Assembly (NCBI RefSeq): GCF_014084045.1
Contig: NZ_CP043732.1
Coordinates: 1,922,001 to 1,986,000, forward strand
Source of the DNA: Microbacterium esteraromaticum
GTDB lineage: Bacteria; Actinomycetota; Actinomycetes; Actinomycetales; Microbacteriaceae
Length of the DNA stretch: 64,000 nucleotides
Direction: 5' to 3'
Below are positions 16,393-26,048 of the stretch, piece after piece. The stretch's first letter is position 1; each line of letters starts with the position of its first letter. The notes under the pieces were generated by a model. It did no database searches. It was not told the origin of the DNA and saw only the letters and a program-made list of their open reading frames with translations. The position numbers and the translations under genes were made by a program.

Positions 16393-16992
16393 TCACCGCG
16401 GCGCGGTATCCCACTGGAGCACTGCCACCTCGACCGGGGACGGGCCGATGACGCAGTCGACCAGAACCGGGCGGTCGTCGATCGTGGCGTCGTAGCGCAG
16501 CCACACTCGATCGCTCTCGGTGTTCGACCAGTGCAGGGCGTTCGGCCAGTCCACCTGGTAGCCCGTCTGGTGCTGCACCCTTCCCTGGTCGTCGCAGATC
16601 TCCGGCGCCTCGGCCTCGAGGGGCGTCGTCGCCTGAAGCCATGGCTCACTGACCTTCAGGATGACGTGGGTGCCGGCGTCGGCGAGCTGACCGGCCGGAA
16701 GGTCCTGAGCATAGATGGTCCATGCGTCGGCGAGCACCTCGGCCTCCTCGCCGCCGGCGTACAGCGGGACGAGTCCCAAGGCGGTGAGCTTCTCGTGGGC
16801 TTCGGAGGCCTCGTCTCCCACGACATCGGGCATGTTCACCAGGCTCCATGCGGGGTCGGACGGGTCGGGCTGCTGAGCGATGCCGCTGAAGGCTGAGCGC
16901 AGCACGCCGAGCGAGATCGCCAGGACGGCGATGAGCACCGCAGCGATGCCGACCACCCATAGCCAGCGGCGCCGTGACTGCGCGTGATCCAT
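16393..16992 (-). CDS. Membrane-anchored PASTA-domain protein
   Basis: A 199-residue protein with a short basic cytoplasmic N-terminus, one membrane helix (about residues 10-32) and an extracellular part. Residues 52-113 resemble one PASTA domain (MPDVVGDEASEAHEKLTALG, ending VILKVS). The remaining 85 residues are unique, with two cysteines (ICDD and VDCV) that could form a disulfide. PASTA domains bind peptidoglycan fragments or beta-lactams in StkP/PknB kinases and PBPs; here there is no kinase or transpeptidase domain, so it may be a sensor or adaptor. It stands alone, without a visible operon. Confidence 0.8.
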   Translation of the reverse strand: MDHAQSRRRWLWVVGIAAVLIAVLAISLGVLRSAFSGIAQQPDPSDPAWSLVNMPDVVGDEASEAHEKLTALGLVPLYAGGEEAEVLADAWTIYAQDLPAGQLADAGTHVILKVSEPWLQATTPLEAEAPEICDDQGRVQHQTGYQVDWPNALHWSNTESDRVWLRYDATIDDRPVLVDCVIGPSPVEVAVLQWDTAPR

Positions 16993-17097
16993 ACGGCCTC
17001 GCCGACGTTTCGAGTCAGGCTATCGGGATCGTGCTCGGCGTATGGCACAAGGCGTTCGGCGTGCCTGCGCTGACGTGCACCTGGGGGGCGAGGGGTC

Positions 17098-18087
17098 TCA
17101 GGTGACGATGCCGTCGTCGGCCTCCTGCGGCAGCGCAGACACCGGGATGACCACGACGTCCTGCACCTTCCAGTCGAGCTCGGCGATCATCTCGGATGCC
17201 GCGTCGACGTCGGTCACCCTCACCTTGCGACGCGAGGGCACGACGAACGCCTCGACCTGGAAGACCTGGCCGAGGTCGCGCACGCGCACCGCGGCATCCG
17301 CGACCCAGCGCTCCTGGCGCAGCTGCTGCACGATCCGGCCGGCGAGCGGGTGCGCGCTCCTGTCGTCGTGTGTCATGGCGCGCTGATCCATCAGGTCGAG
17401 CACGGCGCCCTTCGTGTTGCGCCAGCCGTCCCATACGATGCCGAGCGAGATGAAGATGGCCGCAGCGCCATCGAGCCACCAGACGCCCATGCCGATGCCG
17501 AGCACGCCGACGACCGAGGCGACATTGGTGTGCCAGTCGGCCTTGGCCATGTCGGCGTCGGCGTAGAGCAGCTTGTTGTGCAGCACCGGAGCGAGCTTCG
17601 CCTTCGCCGGGCCGTAGATGAACACCGGGCCGATGATGATCACGCTCATCACCGCGACCATCAGCCAGCCGAGCCAGATCGTCTGGCCGAAGATCTGCAC
17701 CGTGCCGATCGTCGGATGCTCGCCGGCGACGAGCCCGGTGATCGACTCGACGGCGAGGTTCGCGCCGATCACCAGCAGGGCGACACCGGCGACGAGGTGG
17801 CCGACGCCCATGGCGCGGTGCAGGCCGTAGGGGTGCTTTCGGGTCGGACGCCGACGCACGAAGATCAATGCGACGAGGAATGTGACCTGCGGCGCGAGCG
17901 AAAGCATGTCCTCGATCCACGCGGTGCGCATCGCCTGCGAGTTGCCGACGACGAATGCGACGAGCACGATCGTCACCGTCGTGTAGCAGATGGTGAAGAT
18001 CTCCCAGCGGACGGCGCTCTTCAAGGCCTTCTGCTGCTCGGCGGGGAGGTCGGTGCGGCCGAACTGGTGGGCGATGTGGTCCTTCAC
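17098..18087 (-). CDS. Cation diffusion facilitator (CDF) family transporter
   Basis: A 329-residue protein with six predicted membrane helices (residues about 25-220) and a cytoplasmic C-terminal domain (about 225-320). AGGAGGT lies well placed before its GTG start, which overlaps the stop of the lipoprotein gene at 18084 (GTGA). CDF proteins export divalent metals by proton antiport. The metal-site motifs are atypical: helix 2 has EDMLSL and helix 5 has DADMAKADWHTN, instead of two HxxxD-type pairs. This may mark a Mn2+- or Fe2+-type or divergent subfamily. Metal not deducible. Confidence 0.85.
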   Translation of the reverse strand: MKDHIAHQFGRTDLPAEQQKALKSAVRWEIFTICYTTVTIVLVAFVVGNSQAMRTAWIEDMLSLAPQVTFLVALIFVRRRPTRKHPYGLHRAMGVGHLVAGVALLVIGANLAVESITGLVAGEHPTIGTVQIFGQTIWLGWLMVAVMSVIIIGPVFIYGPAKAKLAPVLHNKLLYADADMAKADWHTNVASVVGVLGIGMGVWWLDGAAAIFISLGIVWDGWRNTKGAVLDLMDQRAMTHDDRSAHPLAGRIVQQLRQERWVADAAVRVRDLGQVFQVEAFVVPSRRKVRVTDVDAASEMIAELDWKVQDVVVIPVSALPQEADDGIVT

Positions 18088-18569
18088 GATCCCACCTCCT
18101 CATCGAGGAACCGCTCGAGGTCGCTGAGGAAGGCGTTCTCGCCGATCGGCACGAGCATCACGATCTTGCGCCCGTCGGCTCCCGCGATGCCGCCGTAGCC
18201 ACGCGTGACCCCCGCCTTGTCGAGCCAGGGGGTCTTCTCGGTGAACCCGCCGATGATCAGATCGAGGTCGCCGGCCTCGAGCATCCCGACCAGCGTCTCC
18301 TCGCTGCCCACGGTCCACTCCGGCTCGGCATCCAGGGCGGTGGCGAACTCGTCGGCCAGATCGGCGAGCGGTCCGCTCGGGGTGGCGCCGTCGACATCCA
18401 CCAGGCCCGGGTCGGGCGAGGCGCCGACGCGCAGCTCGACGCCGGTCACCCTGTCGAGGGTGCCGTCGGGATCGGTCGGGATGCTGACGCCGCAGCCGGT
18501 CAACGCCGTCGCGAGCATCAGCGTGGCAACCGCGGAGACGGAGTGGCGGACTCGTCCGGTGTGGGTCAC
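18084..18569 (-). CDS. Small solute-binding-like lipoprotein
   Basis: A protein of about 161 residues when started at GTG 18569; an in-frame ATG at 18695 would add 42 residues that hide the signal peptide. The signal (VSAVATLMLATALTGC) has the lipobox LTGC. The mature part (ELRVGASPDPG, then EETLVGMLEAGDLDLIIGGFTEKTPW) looks like a shortened family-3 amino-acid-binding protein, with only about half the usual length. No permease is nearby. Its stop overlaps the CDF gene start, so it may deliver metal to, or sense metal for, that transporter. That partnership is inferred from coupling only. Confidence 0.72.
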   Translation of the reverse strand: MTHTGRVRHSVSAVATLMLATALTGCGVSIPTDPDGTLDRVTGVELRVGASPDPGLVDVDGATPSGPLADLADEFATALDAEPEWTVGSEETLVGMLEAGDLDLIIGGFTEKTPWLDKAGVTRGYGGIAGADGRKIVMLVPIGENAFLSDLERFLDEEVGS

Positions 18570-18688
18570 AGCCTCATGGTGGCGGCCGTATTCCGCGAAT
18601 GGAACATGGTTGACAAACACATGCCCGATCGGCGTAGAGCGGCGTCGGCCGGGGCGCACCGCCCCGCTGCCGTCTTCGCGGAGTTGGC

Positions 18689-18723
18689 GTATCAACGATA
18701 CTCGAGAGCGGTATCATCGATAC
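18689..18723 (+). promoter_or_regulatory. Tandem palindromic operators of the TetR regulator
   Basis: GTATCAACGATAC (18689-18701) and GTATCATCGATAC (18711-18723) are 13-base palindromes differing at one central base, with centres 22 bp apart (two helical turns). The second ends directly before the GTG at 18724. TATCAT within it resembles a -10 box. This is a typical autoregulatory TetR site. Confidence 0.75.
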
Positions 18724-19389
18724 GTGACGACGAGAACAGTGATACTCGAGACCGCCGCCGAACTGCTGGCGCAATCCGCGACGGGGGACATCTCCACGCG
18801 TGCGGTCTGTGAGGCGGCCGGCGTGACGCAACCCGTGCTGTACCGGCACTTCGGCGACAAGGACGGCCTGCTCGCCGCCGTCGCAGACCGGGTGTGGGGC
18901 GAGTACCTCTCCTCGAAGCGCGCCGCCGAGAGCTCAGCGGATCCGCTCGACGACCTGCGCTCCGGGTGGGACAACCACACGGCGTTCGCCCTCCGGCATC
19001 CGCACGCCTACCGCCTCGTCTTCGCATCGACTCTCGCCACCCGTCCCGCAGCGATGGCGGAGGCGATGAGTCTGCTCCAGGGCATCCTGCACCGACTCGC
19101 CGCGCAGGGTCGGCTGCGGATTCCCGCAGCCGACGCCGCCCGCGTCGTGATGGCGGCGAACAGCGGCGTCGCCCTCGGGCTCATCCTGCGCCCGGAGGAG
19201 TATCCGGATGCCTCGGCGTCTGGCACGACGAGGGATGCCGTGCTCGGCTCGCTCGTCATCGACGGCGCTCCCGAGCACGACCCCGTCGCCGCGGCGGCGA
19301 TCACCCTCACCACTCGCCTCGGATCCGCCGAGGCCTTCACACCCGCAGAGCGCAGCCTGCTCGCCGAATGGCTGCAGCGCCTCGCCTGA
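18724..19389 (+). CDS. TetR-family transcriptional regulator
   Basis: A 221-residue regulator. GTG 18724 is chosen because it directly follows the operator pair and gives the standard TetR N-terminus (TVILETAAELLAQS). The helix-turn-helix is at about residues 18-47 (ISTRAVCEAAGVTQPVLYRH). The C-terminal ligand domain is divergent, so the inducer is unknown. No ribosome site is visible, so translation may be leaderless. It lies 32 bases before an SDR oxidoreductase gene in the same direction, and probably controls both from the tandem operators. Confidence 0.9.
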   Translation: MTTRTVILETAAELLAQSATGDISTRAVCEAAGVTQPVLYRHFGDKDGLLAAVADRVWGEYLSSKRAAESSADPLDDLRSGWDNHTAFALRHPHAYRLVFASTLATRPAAMAEAMSLLQGILHRLAAQGRLRIPAADAARVVMAANSGVALGLILRPEEYPDASASGTTRDAVLGSLVIDGAPEHDPVAAAAITLTTRLGSAEAFTPAERSLLAEWLQRLA

Positions 19390-19421
19390 CGCACATACGA
19401 CATCGAAAGAAGAGCAATCCC

Positions 19422-20162
19422 ATGACCACCCCCCAGAACGCCCGCATCGCCCTCGTCACCGGTGCCTCCGGCGGCATCGGCAGGGCCGTCGCCCAGCGGC
19501 TCGTCGCTGACGGCTTTGCCGTCGCCGTGCACTACGCGGGCAACAAGACCAAGGCCGACGATCTTGTCGGCGAGATCATCGAGAGCGGTGGTCAGGCCAT
19601 CGCCGTCGGCGGAGACGTCGCCGACGAGCAGGCCATGCAGGCTGCGTTCGCCGCCGTCGAGCAGGCGTTCGGAGGCGTCGATGTCGTCGTGAACACGGCA
19701 GGCGTGATGCTGCTCGGCAGGGTCGCCGAGTACTCGCTCGACGACTTCGACCGCATCGTGCGCACGAACCTGCGCGGTGCTTTCGTCGTCTCGCAGCAGG
19801 CGGCGAGGAGCGTGCGCGCAGGCGGCGCGATCATCAACTTCTCGACGAGCGTGACCCGCACGCAGTTCCCCACCTATGGCCCCTACGTCGCCACCAAGGC
19901 CGCGGTCGAGAGCCTGTCGCTGATCCTGGCGCGAGAGCTGCGCGGCCGCGACATCACGGTCAACGCCGTCGCCCCCGGTCCGACCGCGACTGCGCTGTTC
20001 CTCGAGGGCAAGAGCGACGAGGCCGTGCAGGGGCTTGCGGCGGCGGTGCCGCTGGAGCGCCTCGGCCAGCCCGACGACATCGCCGAGACGGTCGCCTTCC
20101 TCGCCGGCCCCGCACGCTGGGTGAACGGGCAGACGATCTTCACGAACGGTGGACTGGCCTGA
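19422..20162 (+). CDS. SDR-family NAD(P)-dependent oxidoreductase
   Basis: A 246-residue classical short-chain dehydrogenase. The cofactor loop TGASGGIG (about 14-21), a variant NTAG in place of NNAG, catalytic Ser in NFSTSV, and Tyr155/Lys159 (YVATK) are all present. The C-terminal WVNGQTIFTNGG is typical of 3-ketoacyl-reductase-like SDRs. GAAAGAAGAG precedes ATG 19422. HYAGNKTKAD after the second strand suggests NADPH preference. Under TetR control it may reduce an inducing xenobiotic or carbonyl compound; the substrate is not known. Confidence 0.92.
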   Translation: MTTPQNARIALVTGASGGIGRAVAQRLVADGFAVAVHYAGNKTKADDLVGEIIESGGQAIAVGGDVADEQAMQAAFAAVEQAFGGVDVVVNTAGVMLLGRVAEYSLDDFDRIVRTNLRGAFVVSQQAARSVRAGGAIINFSTSVTRTQFPTYGPYVATKAAVESLSLILARELRGRDITVNAVAPGPTATALFLEGKSDEAVQGLAAAVPLERLGQPDDIAETVAFLAGPARWVNGQTIFTNGGLA

Positions 20163-20234
20163 GCACAGCCCCCTCCGCAACCTCTGAGCGCTCGTCGGGA
20201 GATCCTGCGATTCGAACGGCACCGGGCCCGTCGA

Positions 20235-20240
20235 TAAACT
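20235..20240 (+). promoter_or_regulatory. -10 box TAAACT of a probable leaderless promoter for the jet operon
   Basis: TAAACT ends seven bases before GTG 20248 and there is no ribosome site between them, so transcription probably begins at the start codon. Confidence 0.5.
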
Positions 20241-20247
20241 GGAATGT

Positions 20248-21717
20248 GTGACTGGCGCGCGTGCCGAGGCGGCATACTCTCGCTCCCTCGCGGCGTTCCG
20301 CACGCCGACGCTGGGGCTGCTTCACGGTCGCCAGGCGCCCTTCGTCATCGCCGCGCTGTCGATGCTCTTCTCGGCCGACCGGCCGTCCGTGGCCGTCGCC
20401 GACGCGCACGCCGAGGTCGCCGAGGCCCTCGACGAGCTGCGCTCCGCCGGCCACGACGACGAAGACCGTCGCATTCCCTCCGGCAGCGGCCGCGAGGTGT
20501 GCCGCACCTGGGCGAAGCAGGGCTGGCTCGTGCAGCAGATCGACGACGACGTCGAGGTGTACCGCCTCTCGGCGCACGCGGTCGAAGCGCTCGAGATCAC
20601 CGGCCGCACCGGCGGCGGGCGCACCCGCGTCTCCAACTCCCGCGTGCGCACCCTGCTCGACGCTGTCGAGCGGCTCGCCGACGAGGCGGAGGCCGACCCG
20701 GTCAAGCGCATCGCGCGCCTGACCGCCGAGCGAGACGCCCTCGACGCCGAGATCCTGCGGGTGCAGGCGAACGGCACGGTCGTCGTCGACGACGACGAGC
20801 TCTACGAAGAGGCCGAGAACATCCTGCACCTCGCGCGAGAGCTGCCGGCCGACTTCACCCGCGTCGCCGAGTCGCTCAAGACGATGCAGCGCGACGTGGT
20901 CGCGCATCTGCGTCGCGATGAGCGGCCCACAGGCGAGGTGCTGCGCGAGTACCTGCAGCGCGCGAAGAACGTCATGCAGTCCACCCCCGAGGGCCGCGCG
21001 TTCGCCGGTGCGCTGCGGCTGATCGGCGATCCCGAGCGGATCGACGCGCTCGCCGAGCAGCTGCACGACCTCCTCGCGCATCCGTTCGCCCGCCACCTCG
21101 ATGCCACGCAGCGGGCGGAGTTCGACGCGATCGGCCGACGGGTCGAGCTCGGGGTCGAAGAAGTTCTCGCCGCGCAGCGTCGCGTCTCGCACGTGATCAC
21201 CGGGCAGGTGAAGACGCACGATCCGCTGCGCGACAGACAGATAGACGACCTGCTGCGCGACGTCATCTCGGGCCTGCACCAGTGGGCGCAGGCCGCGCCG
21301 CCGAACGCCACGGTCGATCCGGTGCGCAGCCTTCCGCTCATCGACCTGGGCCGGCTGCGCCAGACGGTGGGCGACGTGCGTCCGCCCGGCGCGCCCGCAC
21401 CGCTGACCGATGCCGAAGACGTCGAGTACCTCGAGGCCGACTCGCGCTCGTGGGGAGGGCCGCGGTACGCCGAGCTCGAGGCCTACGTCGCGGGCCTGGG
21501 CGAGGAGTTCGACCTGGCGGATGCGTTCGCACACGCGCCCGACGACACCCGGCGCCCCGTGGATCTCGTCGGTCTGCTCGAGATCGCGCACCGCAACGGC
21601 ATGAACGAGACCGACGGTCTGTCGACCGTCGAGACGCTGCGCCCCGACGGCACGACGAGACGCTTCGCCTTCGTCTCGGTGACCGCTCGCGCGGCTGAGG
21701 AGGACGACGATGACTGA
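20248..21717 (+). CDS. jetA: JetA / MksF-like kleisin (DUF3375 family)
   Basis: A 489-residue protein of the DUF3375 family, recognised from its opening ([20 protein letters not shown]), the segment [23 protein letters not shown] repeat and its place before JetB and JetC. JetA is the kleisin of Wadjet/MksBEF complexes and links the SMC heads. The N-terminal 100 residues form a winged-helix-like region, a helical middle follows, and the C-terminus contacts the SMC. It overlaps jetB by eight bases. Wadjet systems close and cleave circular plasmids, whereas MksBEF can organise chromosomes. The likely leaderless promoter stands just upstream. Confidence 0.85.
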   Translation: MTGARAEAAYSRSLAAFRTPTLGLLHGRQAPFVIAALSMLFSADRPSVAVADAHAEVAEALDELRSAGHDDEDRRIPSGSGREVCRTWAKQGWLVQQIDDDVEVYRLSAHAVEALEITGRTGGGRTRVSNSRVRTLLDAVERLADEAEADPVKRIARLTAERDALDAEILRVQANGTVVVDDDELYEEAENILHLARELPADFTRVAESLKTMQRDVVAHLRRDERPTGEVLREYLQRAKNVMQSTPEGRAFAGALRLIGDPERIDALAEQLHDLLAHPFARHLDATQRAEFDAIGRRVELGVEEVLAAQRRVSHVITGQVKTHDPLRDRQIDDLLRDVISGLHQWAQAAPPNATVDPVRSLPLIDLGRLRQTVGDVRPPGAPAPLTDAEDVEYLEADSRSWGGPRYAELEAYVAGLGEEFDLADAFAHAPDDTRRPVDLVGLLEIAHRNGMNETDGLSTVETLRPDGTTRRFAFVSVTARAAEEDDDD

Positions 21718-22582
21718 CGAGACGCTCGAGCCCGAGACGGCGGTCGCTCGGTCGGCCGTGCAGATGGGAAACGCCGGTGGGGATGCCGTGGAACCGGCGG
21801 TTTCCATCCGGGCATCCGGAACCCAGATGGGAAACGCCGGTGCGGATGCCGTGGAGCCGGCGGTTTCCATCCGAGACGAGGGACGCGGGCAGGCCACGGC
21901 CGAAGAGGCAGATGCCGAACCCGATGCTCCGTTCATCGCGCCCGTCGCCATGGAGGACGACCCGGACGAGATCTTCCCCGGCGACCGCGGCACACTCGAC
22001 CCCGAGGTGCGGCGGGTGCTCGTGCACGTGCTGCAGCGGCGGTTCCTCAGCGCCGACAACCGTGCCGAATGGGCGGTGCTGCTCGAGCACCAGCAGCTGA
22101 TCGAGTCGCGCATGCACGACCTGTACCTGCGCCTGGTGGTCGATCTCGGCCGGGGCGTGGCGTACAAGCAGCAGGTGCGCTCAGACGAGTTCGAGGTGCC
22201 GATCCTGCTGAAGGACGCGCCGTACAACCGCACCGAGACGCTCGTGCTCGTGCACCTGCGCACGGTCTTCCAGCGTGAATCGGCGGCGGGGGAGCCCGCC
22301 CCTCGCATCGACATCGAAGACGTCGAGCAGACCGTGCTGAGCTACCTGACGGATGCCGACGGCAGCACTGCTCGACAGCAGAAGGCGATCCGCGCCGCTC
22401 TCGACCGGCTCGACCGCGAGGGCGTCATCGACGAGGAGACCCTCGGCCGCTACCGGATCAGCCCGCTGGTCGAGGTGGTGCTGAGCGCCGAGAAGCTCGC
22501 CGAGCTGCGCGCATGGCTGCGCGAACAGGCTGCGCAGCAGGCGGCACACGCCGAGAAGGCGCAGAAGGAGACCACGCCGTGA
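21710..22582 (+). CDS. jetB: JetB / MksE-like subunit (DUF4194) with in-frame palindromic repeats
   Basis: A 290-residue protein. From about residue 95 on it is a DUF4194/MukE-like winged-helix protein ([27 protein letters not shown]). GAGGAGG precedes ATG 21710. The first 60 residues are unusual: a 21-residue unit, [16 protein letters not shown] plus spacer, occurs twice in tandem. Each unit is encoded by one copy of a palindromic DNA repeat (21761-21873), so a mobile repeat has been captured in the coding sequence without breaking the frame. JetB bridges kleisin and SMC. The gene overlaps jetA by eight and jetC by four bases. Confidence 0.85.
   Translation: MTDETLEPETAVARSAVQMGNAGGDAVEPAVSIRASGTQMGNAGADAVEPAVSIRDEGRGQATAEEADAEPDAPFIAPVAMEDDPDEIFPGDRGTLDPEVRRVLVHVLQRRFLSADNRAEWAVLLEHQQLIESRMHDLYLRLVVDLGRGVAYKQQVRSDEFEVPILLKDAPYNRTETLVLVHLRTVFQRESAAGEPAPRIDIEDVEQTVLSYLTDADGSTARQQKAIRAALDRLDREGVIDEETLGRYRISPLVEVVLSAEKLAELRAWLREQAAQQAAHAEKAQKETTP
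21761..21873 (+). repeat. Two tandem palindromic repeats inside jetB
   Basis: Copies at 21761-21810 and 21824-21873, 63 bases apart (21 codons). Each begins CAGATGGGAAACGCCGGTG, has a loop of about 14 bases and ends CCGGCGGTTTCCATCCG; the arms are complementary over 17-18 bases with a few mismatches. The 5' arm AGATGGGAAACGCCGGTG recurs exactly at 25956-25973. They look like a REP- or RPE-like short palindromic element. Confidence 0.85.
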
Positions 22583-25500
22583 CGATGCTCGACACTCTCT
22601 TCGGGCTCATCCCCGCCGAGTCCCGCGGCCAGCAGTGGGTCGCTGAAGACCTGCAGCTGATCAACTGGGGCGGCTATGACGGCGGACCGCACCGGGTGCG
22701 GTTCTCGCCGTACGCGACATTGCTGTGCGGAGGGTCGGGGTCGGGCAAGTCGACCCTGATGGATGCCTACATCGCGCTCATGATGCCGCACACCACGCCG
22801 TTCAACGGCGCCTCGAACGGCGGGATCACCGGCCGTCCTCGCGGCGATGAGCAGCGCAACATCCTCTCGTACGGGCGCGGCAAGATCGACGAGTCGCGCA
22901 CCGACGAGGGCACCAGACTGCGGGTGCTGCGCGGCGACGGCGAGGACACCTGGACGGCGATCGCGATGACGTGGCTCGACCACGACGGCTCGCGCTTCAC
23001 GGCGCTGCGCGCCTGGTACATCCCGGCTGCCGCCCGCATCCTCGAGGACACCGTGCGCGTGCGCGCGACATTCGACGGGTTCTTCGACCTCTCGCAGCTC
23101 GAAGAGGCGGCCTCGCAGCGCCTTGCCGACTCGGCGCTTCGAACCCTTGGTCTTGAGACCCTCGGCACCGACCGCGAGTTCTCCGCCCGGCTGCACGCGG
23201 TGCTGGGCATCGGCGCCGCGGGCTCGGGCGCGAAGGCGATGAGCCTGCTCGCCCGCATCCAGGCCGGTCAGCAGATCACGACCGTGGACGACCTCTACAA
23301 GCGCCTCGTGCTCGAGGAACCAGAGACGATGGCGACGGCGGATGCCGTGGTCGCGCACTTCGACGAGCTCGAGAGCACCCGCACGAGCATGATCACCGCA
23401 CGGCAGCAGGTGAACGCGCTCGAGCCGATCCAGGGCATCCGGGAGCGGATCGCTGCCGCGGCCGAGCAGGTGCGGCTGATCGACGAGGTCGGCGACTTCG
23501 CATCGCCGAGCTCGCGCGCGACGCTGTGGCGCGCCGAGCGCCGGCTCGACCTGCTGCGCGAGGTGGAGGCGGAGCTGCGCGATCGCACGCACGCCCTCGA
23601 CCTGACCCTGCGTGAGAAGAAGGCCCTGGTCGACGCGGCCGAGGCCGAACGCGACGGACTGCTCGACCTGCTGCGGCAGTCGGGCGGCGACCGTCTCGAG
23701 ACGGCGCAGCGAGAGCTGCGCGCGGTCGAACGCCGCCTGGCCGACGTCCGGCGCGAGCGCGACCGGTTCGACGCCGTGCTCGCCGAGCTGGGCCTGTCGG
23801 CGTCGAGCGCCGACGAGTTCGCGAAGGTGCAGTCCGAAGCCCGTGCGGCGCAGTCCGAGGCATCCGCCCGCCGCCAGGCCAGGGCGACGTTCGCCGAGGC
23901 GGAGTCGGCCAGGCAGTCGCTCGCGAAGCGCCGTCGCGCGCTCGCCGAGGAGCGTGCAGAAGCAGACCGCCTGCGCGGCAGCATCCCTCCCGCTCTCGAC
24001 AGGGCTCGCATGCTGCTCGCCGAGGCCGCCGGCCTCGACGTCGACGACCTGCCGTTCGTCGGCGAGCTGATCGAGGTGCGCACCGAGTTCGAGCCGTGGC
24101 GCGAGGCGTTCAACCTCGCCCTCGGCGGCTTCGCGACGACGCTGCTCATCGACGATGCGCATCTCGCCCGGTTCCGCGCGGCGATCGACGAGGTGCGTCT
24201 GCCGATGCGGCTGCGCTACGAGGGCGTCCAGGCCGGGCTCGCCGAGTCGCCCAACGGTGACGGGCGCACCCTGCCGGGTCGTCTCGACCACCGCTCCACG
24301 CCGTTCACCGGCTGGCTGCAGCAGCGCCTCGATGAGCGCTTCGCGTTCGTCTGCGTCGACTCGTCGTCGCAGCTCTCGGCGCACACGATGGCGCTGACGA
24401 TCACGGGTCAGATGTCGCAGGGCACCCGAGGCGCGCACGGCGGGCACGGGCGCGAGAACGTGCTCGGCTTCTCGAACGAGCGACGCCTGCGCGCTCTCGA
24501 CGAGCAGGCCGAGGCCCTCGAGGCCGAGGTCGCAGCCGCGACCGCTGCGGTGACAGAGGCCGAGGCGGCGATGGATGCCATCGAGCAGCGCTCGACGGCC
24601 TTCGCGATGATCCACGGCCTCACCTGGGAGCAGATCGACGTCGACTCGCTCACGCAGGAGCTCGAGCGATGGACGGCGGTCGAGGCCGAGGTCACCACGG
24701 CGAACCCCGAGATCGCCGAGCTGCGAGAGCGGGCCGAGACGCTCAAGGTGAAGGCCGCGGTGCTGCGCGACGAGATCGGCGCGGTCGGTGCGCAGCGGGC
24801 CGAGGCGCAGGAGCGCTGGGGCGCCGTGACAGACGACGTCGACGACTGCCAGCGGGTGGTCGACGAGGCCGAGTCCCTGTCGGTGGATGCCGCGCAGGCG
24901 GCGTTCCTCGACGAGCGGTTCATGCTCTCCTCTCCGTCTGATGCGGAGGGGCTGTCGGCGAGCGAGCGCCTGGCCCGCCTCGACCTGGCCCTGAAGTCGG
25001 CGGCCGCGAGGCTTGCCGCCGATCGGCGCGCGGCCGAGGAGGCGCACGATGAGCAGCGCGAGCGCATGCGGCAGCTGATGTCGTCGTTCCTCGAGCGCTG
25101 GCCGAACCTCAATCTGCTTCCCGATCCGGATGCCTCCGTCGACGACTTCCTCCGCATTCTCGAGGCGCTGCGCGCCAACGGCCTGCACGAGCTCGAGAAC
25201 GAGTGGCGCGACAGCCTGCTGAAGCTCTCGGGAAACGATCTCACCAGCCTCGACTCGACGCTGAGCCGGTCGGTGCGCGAGATCAAGGAGCGCATCGAGC
25301 CGATCAACAGCATCATGCGCGAGCTGCCGTTCTACGACGACCAGCACCGCCTGCAGATCTCGCCCCGCGAGAGCCAGTCCGAGGCGCGCAAGCGCTTCCG
25401 ACGCGACCTGCGCGAGGTGCGAGGGCTGATCGAGGCGGCGTCGACCGATGACGAGCGCGAGCACGCGTACAAGCGGATGAGCCGACTGATCGGGCGCATG

Positions 25501-25932
25501 CGCCGCAGCGCTCCCGACTTCGCCGAGCTGATCGACGTGCGCAATCACGTGCGGGTGTCTGCCGAGCGGGTTCTCGCTGCGACGGGCGAGCACGTGGCGC
25601 TCTACGATCACATCGGCGAGAAGTCGGGTGGCGAGTCGCAGGAGCTGGTGGCGTTCATCGTCGGCGCCGCCCTGCGATATCAGCTGGGGGATGCCGGAGC
25701 GTCGCACCCGCGCTACGCGCCGGTGTTCATGGATGAGGCGCTGATCAAGGCGGATGCCCATTTCACGAAGCGTGCGATCGGCGCGTGGCGCGGCCTCGGC
25801 TTCCAGCTGGTGATCGGCGCCCCGAACGACAAGTACAGCGCGATCGAGCCGCACGTCGACGTCGAGTACACGATCCTCAAGGACACCCGCGGCCGGTCGT
25901 GGGCCAAGCCGAAGGTCGCCGTCGGGGAGTGA
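22579..25932 (+). CDS. jetC: JetC / MksB-like SMC ATPase
   Basis: A protein of about 1117 residues from GTG 22579 (four-base overlap with jetB); an ATG follows two codons on. It is an SMC-type ATPase: Walker [10 protein letters not shown] at residues 51-59; two long coiled-coil arms (about 290-500 and 640-860, rich in Glu, Arg and Ala); a hinge-like segment at about 480-620 ([17 protein letters not shown]); ABC signature SGGES at 1016-1020; Walker B FMDEA with Asp1052-Glu1053. Length and layout match JetC/MksB (SbcC/MukB-like). It would extrude DNA loops with JetA and JetB. JetD, the nuclease subunit, is not encoded next to it: truA follows. Confidence 0.9.
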   Translation: MTMLDTLFGLIPAESRGQQWVAEDLQLINWGGYDGGPHRVRFSPYATLLCGGSGSGKSTLMDAYIALMMPHTTPFNGASNGGITGRPRGDEQRNILSYGRGKIDESRTDEGTRLRVLRGDGEDTWTAIAMTWLDHDGSRFTALRAWYIPAAARILEDTVRVRATFDGFFDLSQLEEAASQRLADSALRTLGLETLGTDREFSARLHAVLGIGAAGSGAKAMSLLARIQAGQQITTVDDLYKRLVLEEPETMATADAVVAHFDELESTRTSMITARQQVNALEPIQGIRERIAAAAEQVRLIDEVGDFASPSSRATLWRAERRLDLLREVEAELRDRTHALDLTLREKKALVDAAEAERDGLLDLLRQSGGDRLETAQRELRAVERRLADVRRERDRFDAVLAELGLSASSADEFAKVQSEARAAQSEASARRQARATFAEAESARQSLAKRRRALAEERAEADRLRGSIPPALDRARMLLAEAAGLDVDDLPFVGELIEVRTEFEPWREAFNLALGGFATTLLIDDAHLARFRAAIDEVRLPMRLRYEGVQAGLAESPNGDGRTLPGRLDHRSTPFTGWLQQRLDERFAFVCVDSSSQLSAHTMALTITGQMSQGTRGAHGGHGRENVLGFSNERRLRALDEQAEALEAEVAAATAAVTEAEAAMDAIEQRSTAFAMIHGLTWEQIDVDSLTQELERWTAVEAEVTTANPEIAELRERAETLKVKAAVLRDEIGAVGAQRAEAQERWGAVTDDVDDCQRVVDEAESLSVDAAQAAFLDERFMLSSPSDAEGLSASERLARLDLALKSAAARLAADRRAAEEAHDEQRERMRQLMSSFLERWPNLNLLPDPDASVDDFLRILEALRANGLHELENEWRDSLLKLSGNDLTSLDSTLSRSVREIKERIEPINSIMRELPFYDDQHRLQISPRESQSEARKRFRRDLREVRGLIEAASTDDEREHAYKRMSRLIGRMRRSAPDFAELIDVRNHVRVSAERVLAATGEHVALYDHIGEKSGGESQELVAFIVGAALRYQLGDAGASHPRYAPVFMDEALIKADAHFTKRAIGAWRGLGFQLVIGAPNDKYSAIEPHVDVEYTILKDTRGRSWAKPKVAVGE

Positions 25933-25954
25933 TCTCGGCGGCAGGTTCCGTACC

Positions 25955-26004
25955 GAGATGGGAAACGCCGGTGTGGATGCGCGTGAACCGGCGATTCCCG
26001 TCTC
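25955..26004. repeat. Third copy of the palindromic repeat, between jetC and truA
   Basis: GAGATGGGAAACGCCGGT, a 14-base loop, ACCGGCGATTCCCGTCTC: 18-base arms with one wobble and one mismatch, 22 bases after the jetC stop. The 5' arm equals that of the two copies within jetB. As RNA it would fold into a strong hairpin and could end or stabilise the jet transcript. Confidence 0.85.
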
Positions 26005-26048
26005 TGAACGGGAGTGAGTGCCGAATCGGGTGAATCGACCGTCCCGTT

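Noticed and set aside
18610..18615. TTGACA box as a promoter for the TetR gene
   Set aside because: No -10 element at proper distance, and the TetR start lies more than 100 bases away behind its own operators.
22450..25854. Very long minus-strand open frame (over 1100 codons) opposite jetC
   Set aside because: Mirror of a GC-rich coiled-coil gene. The plus strand has Walker A, signature and Walker B motifs in the right order.
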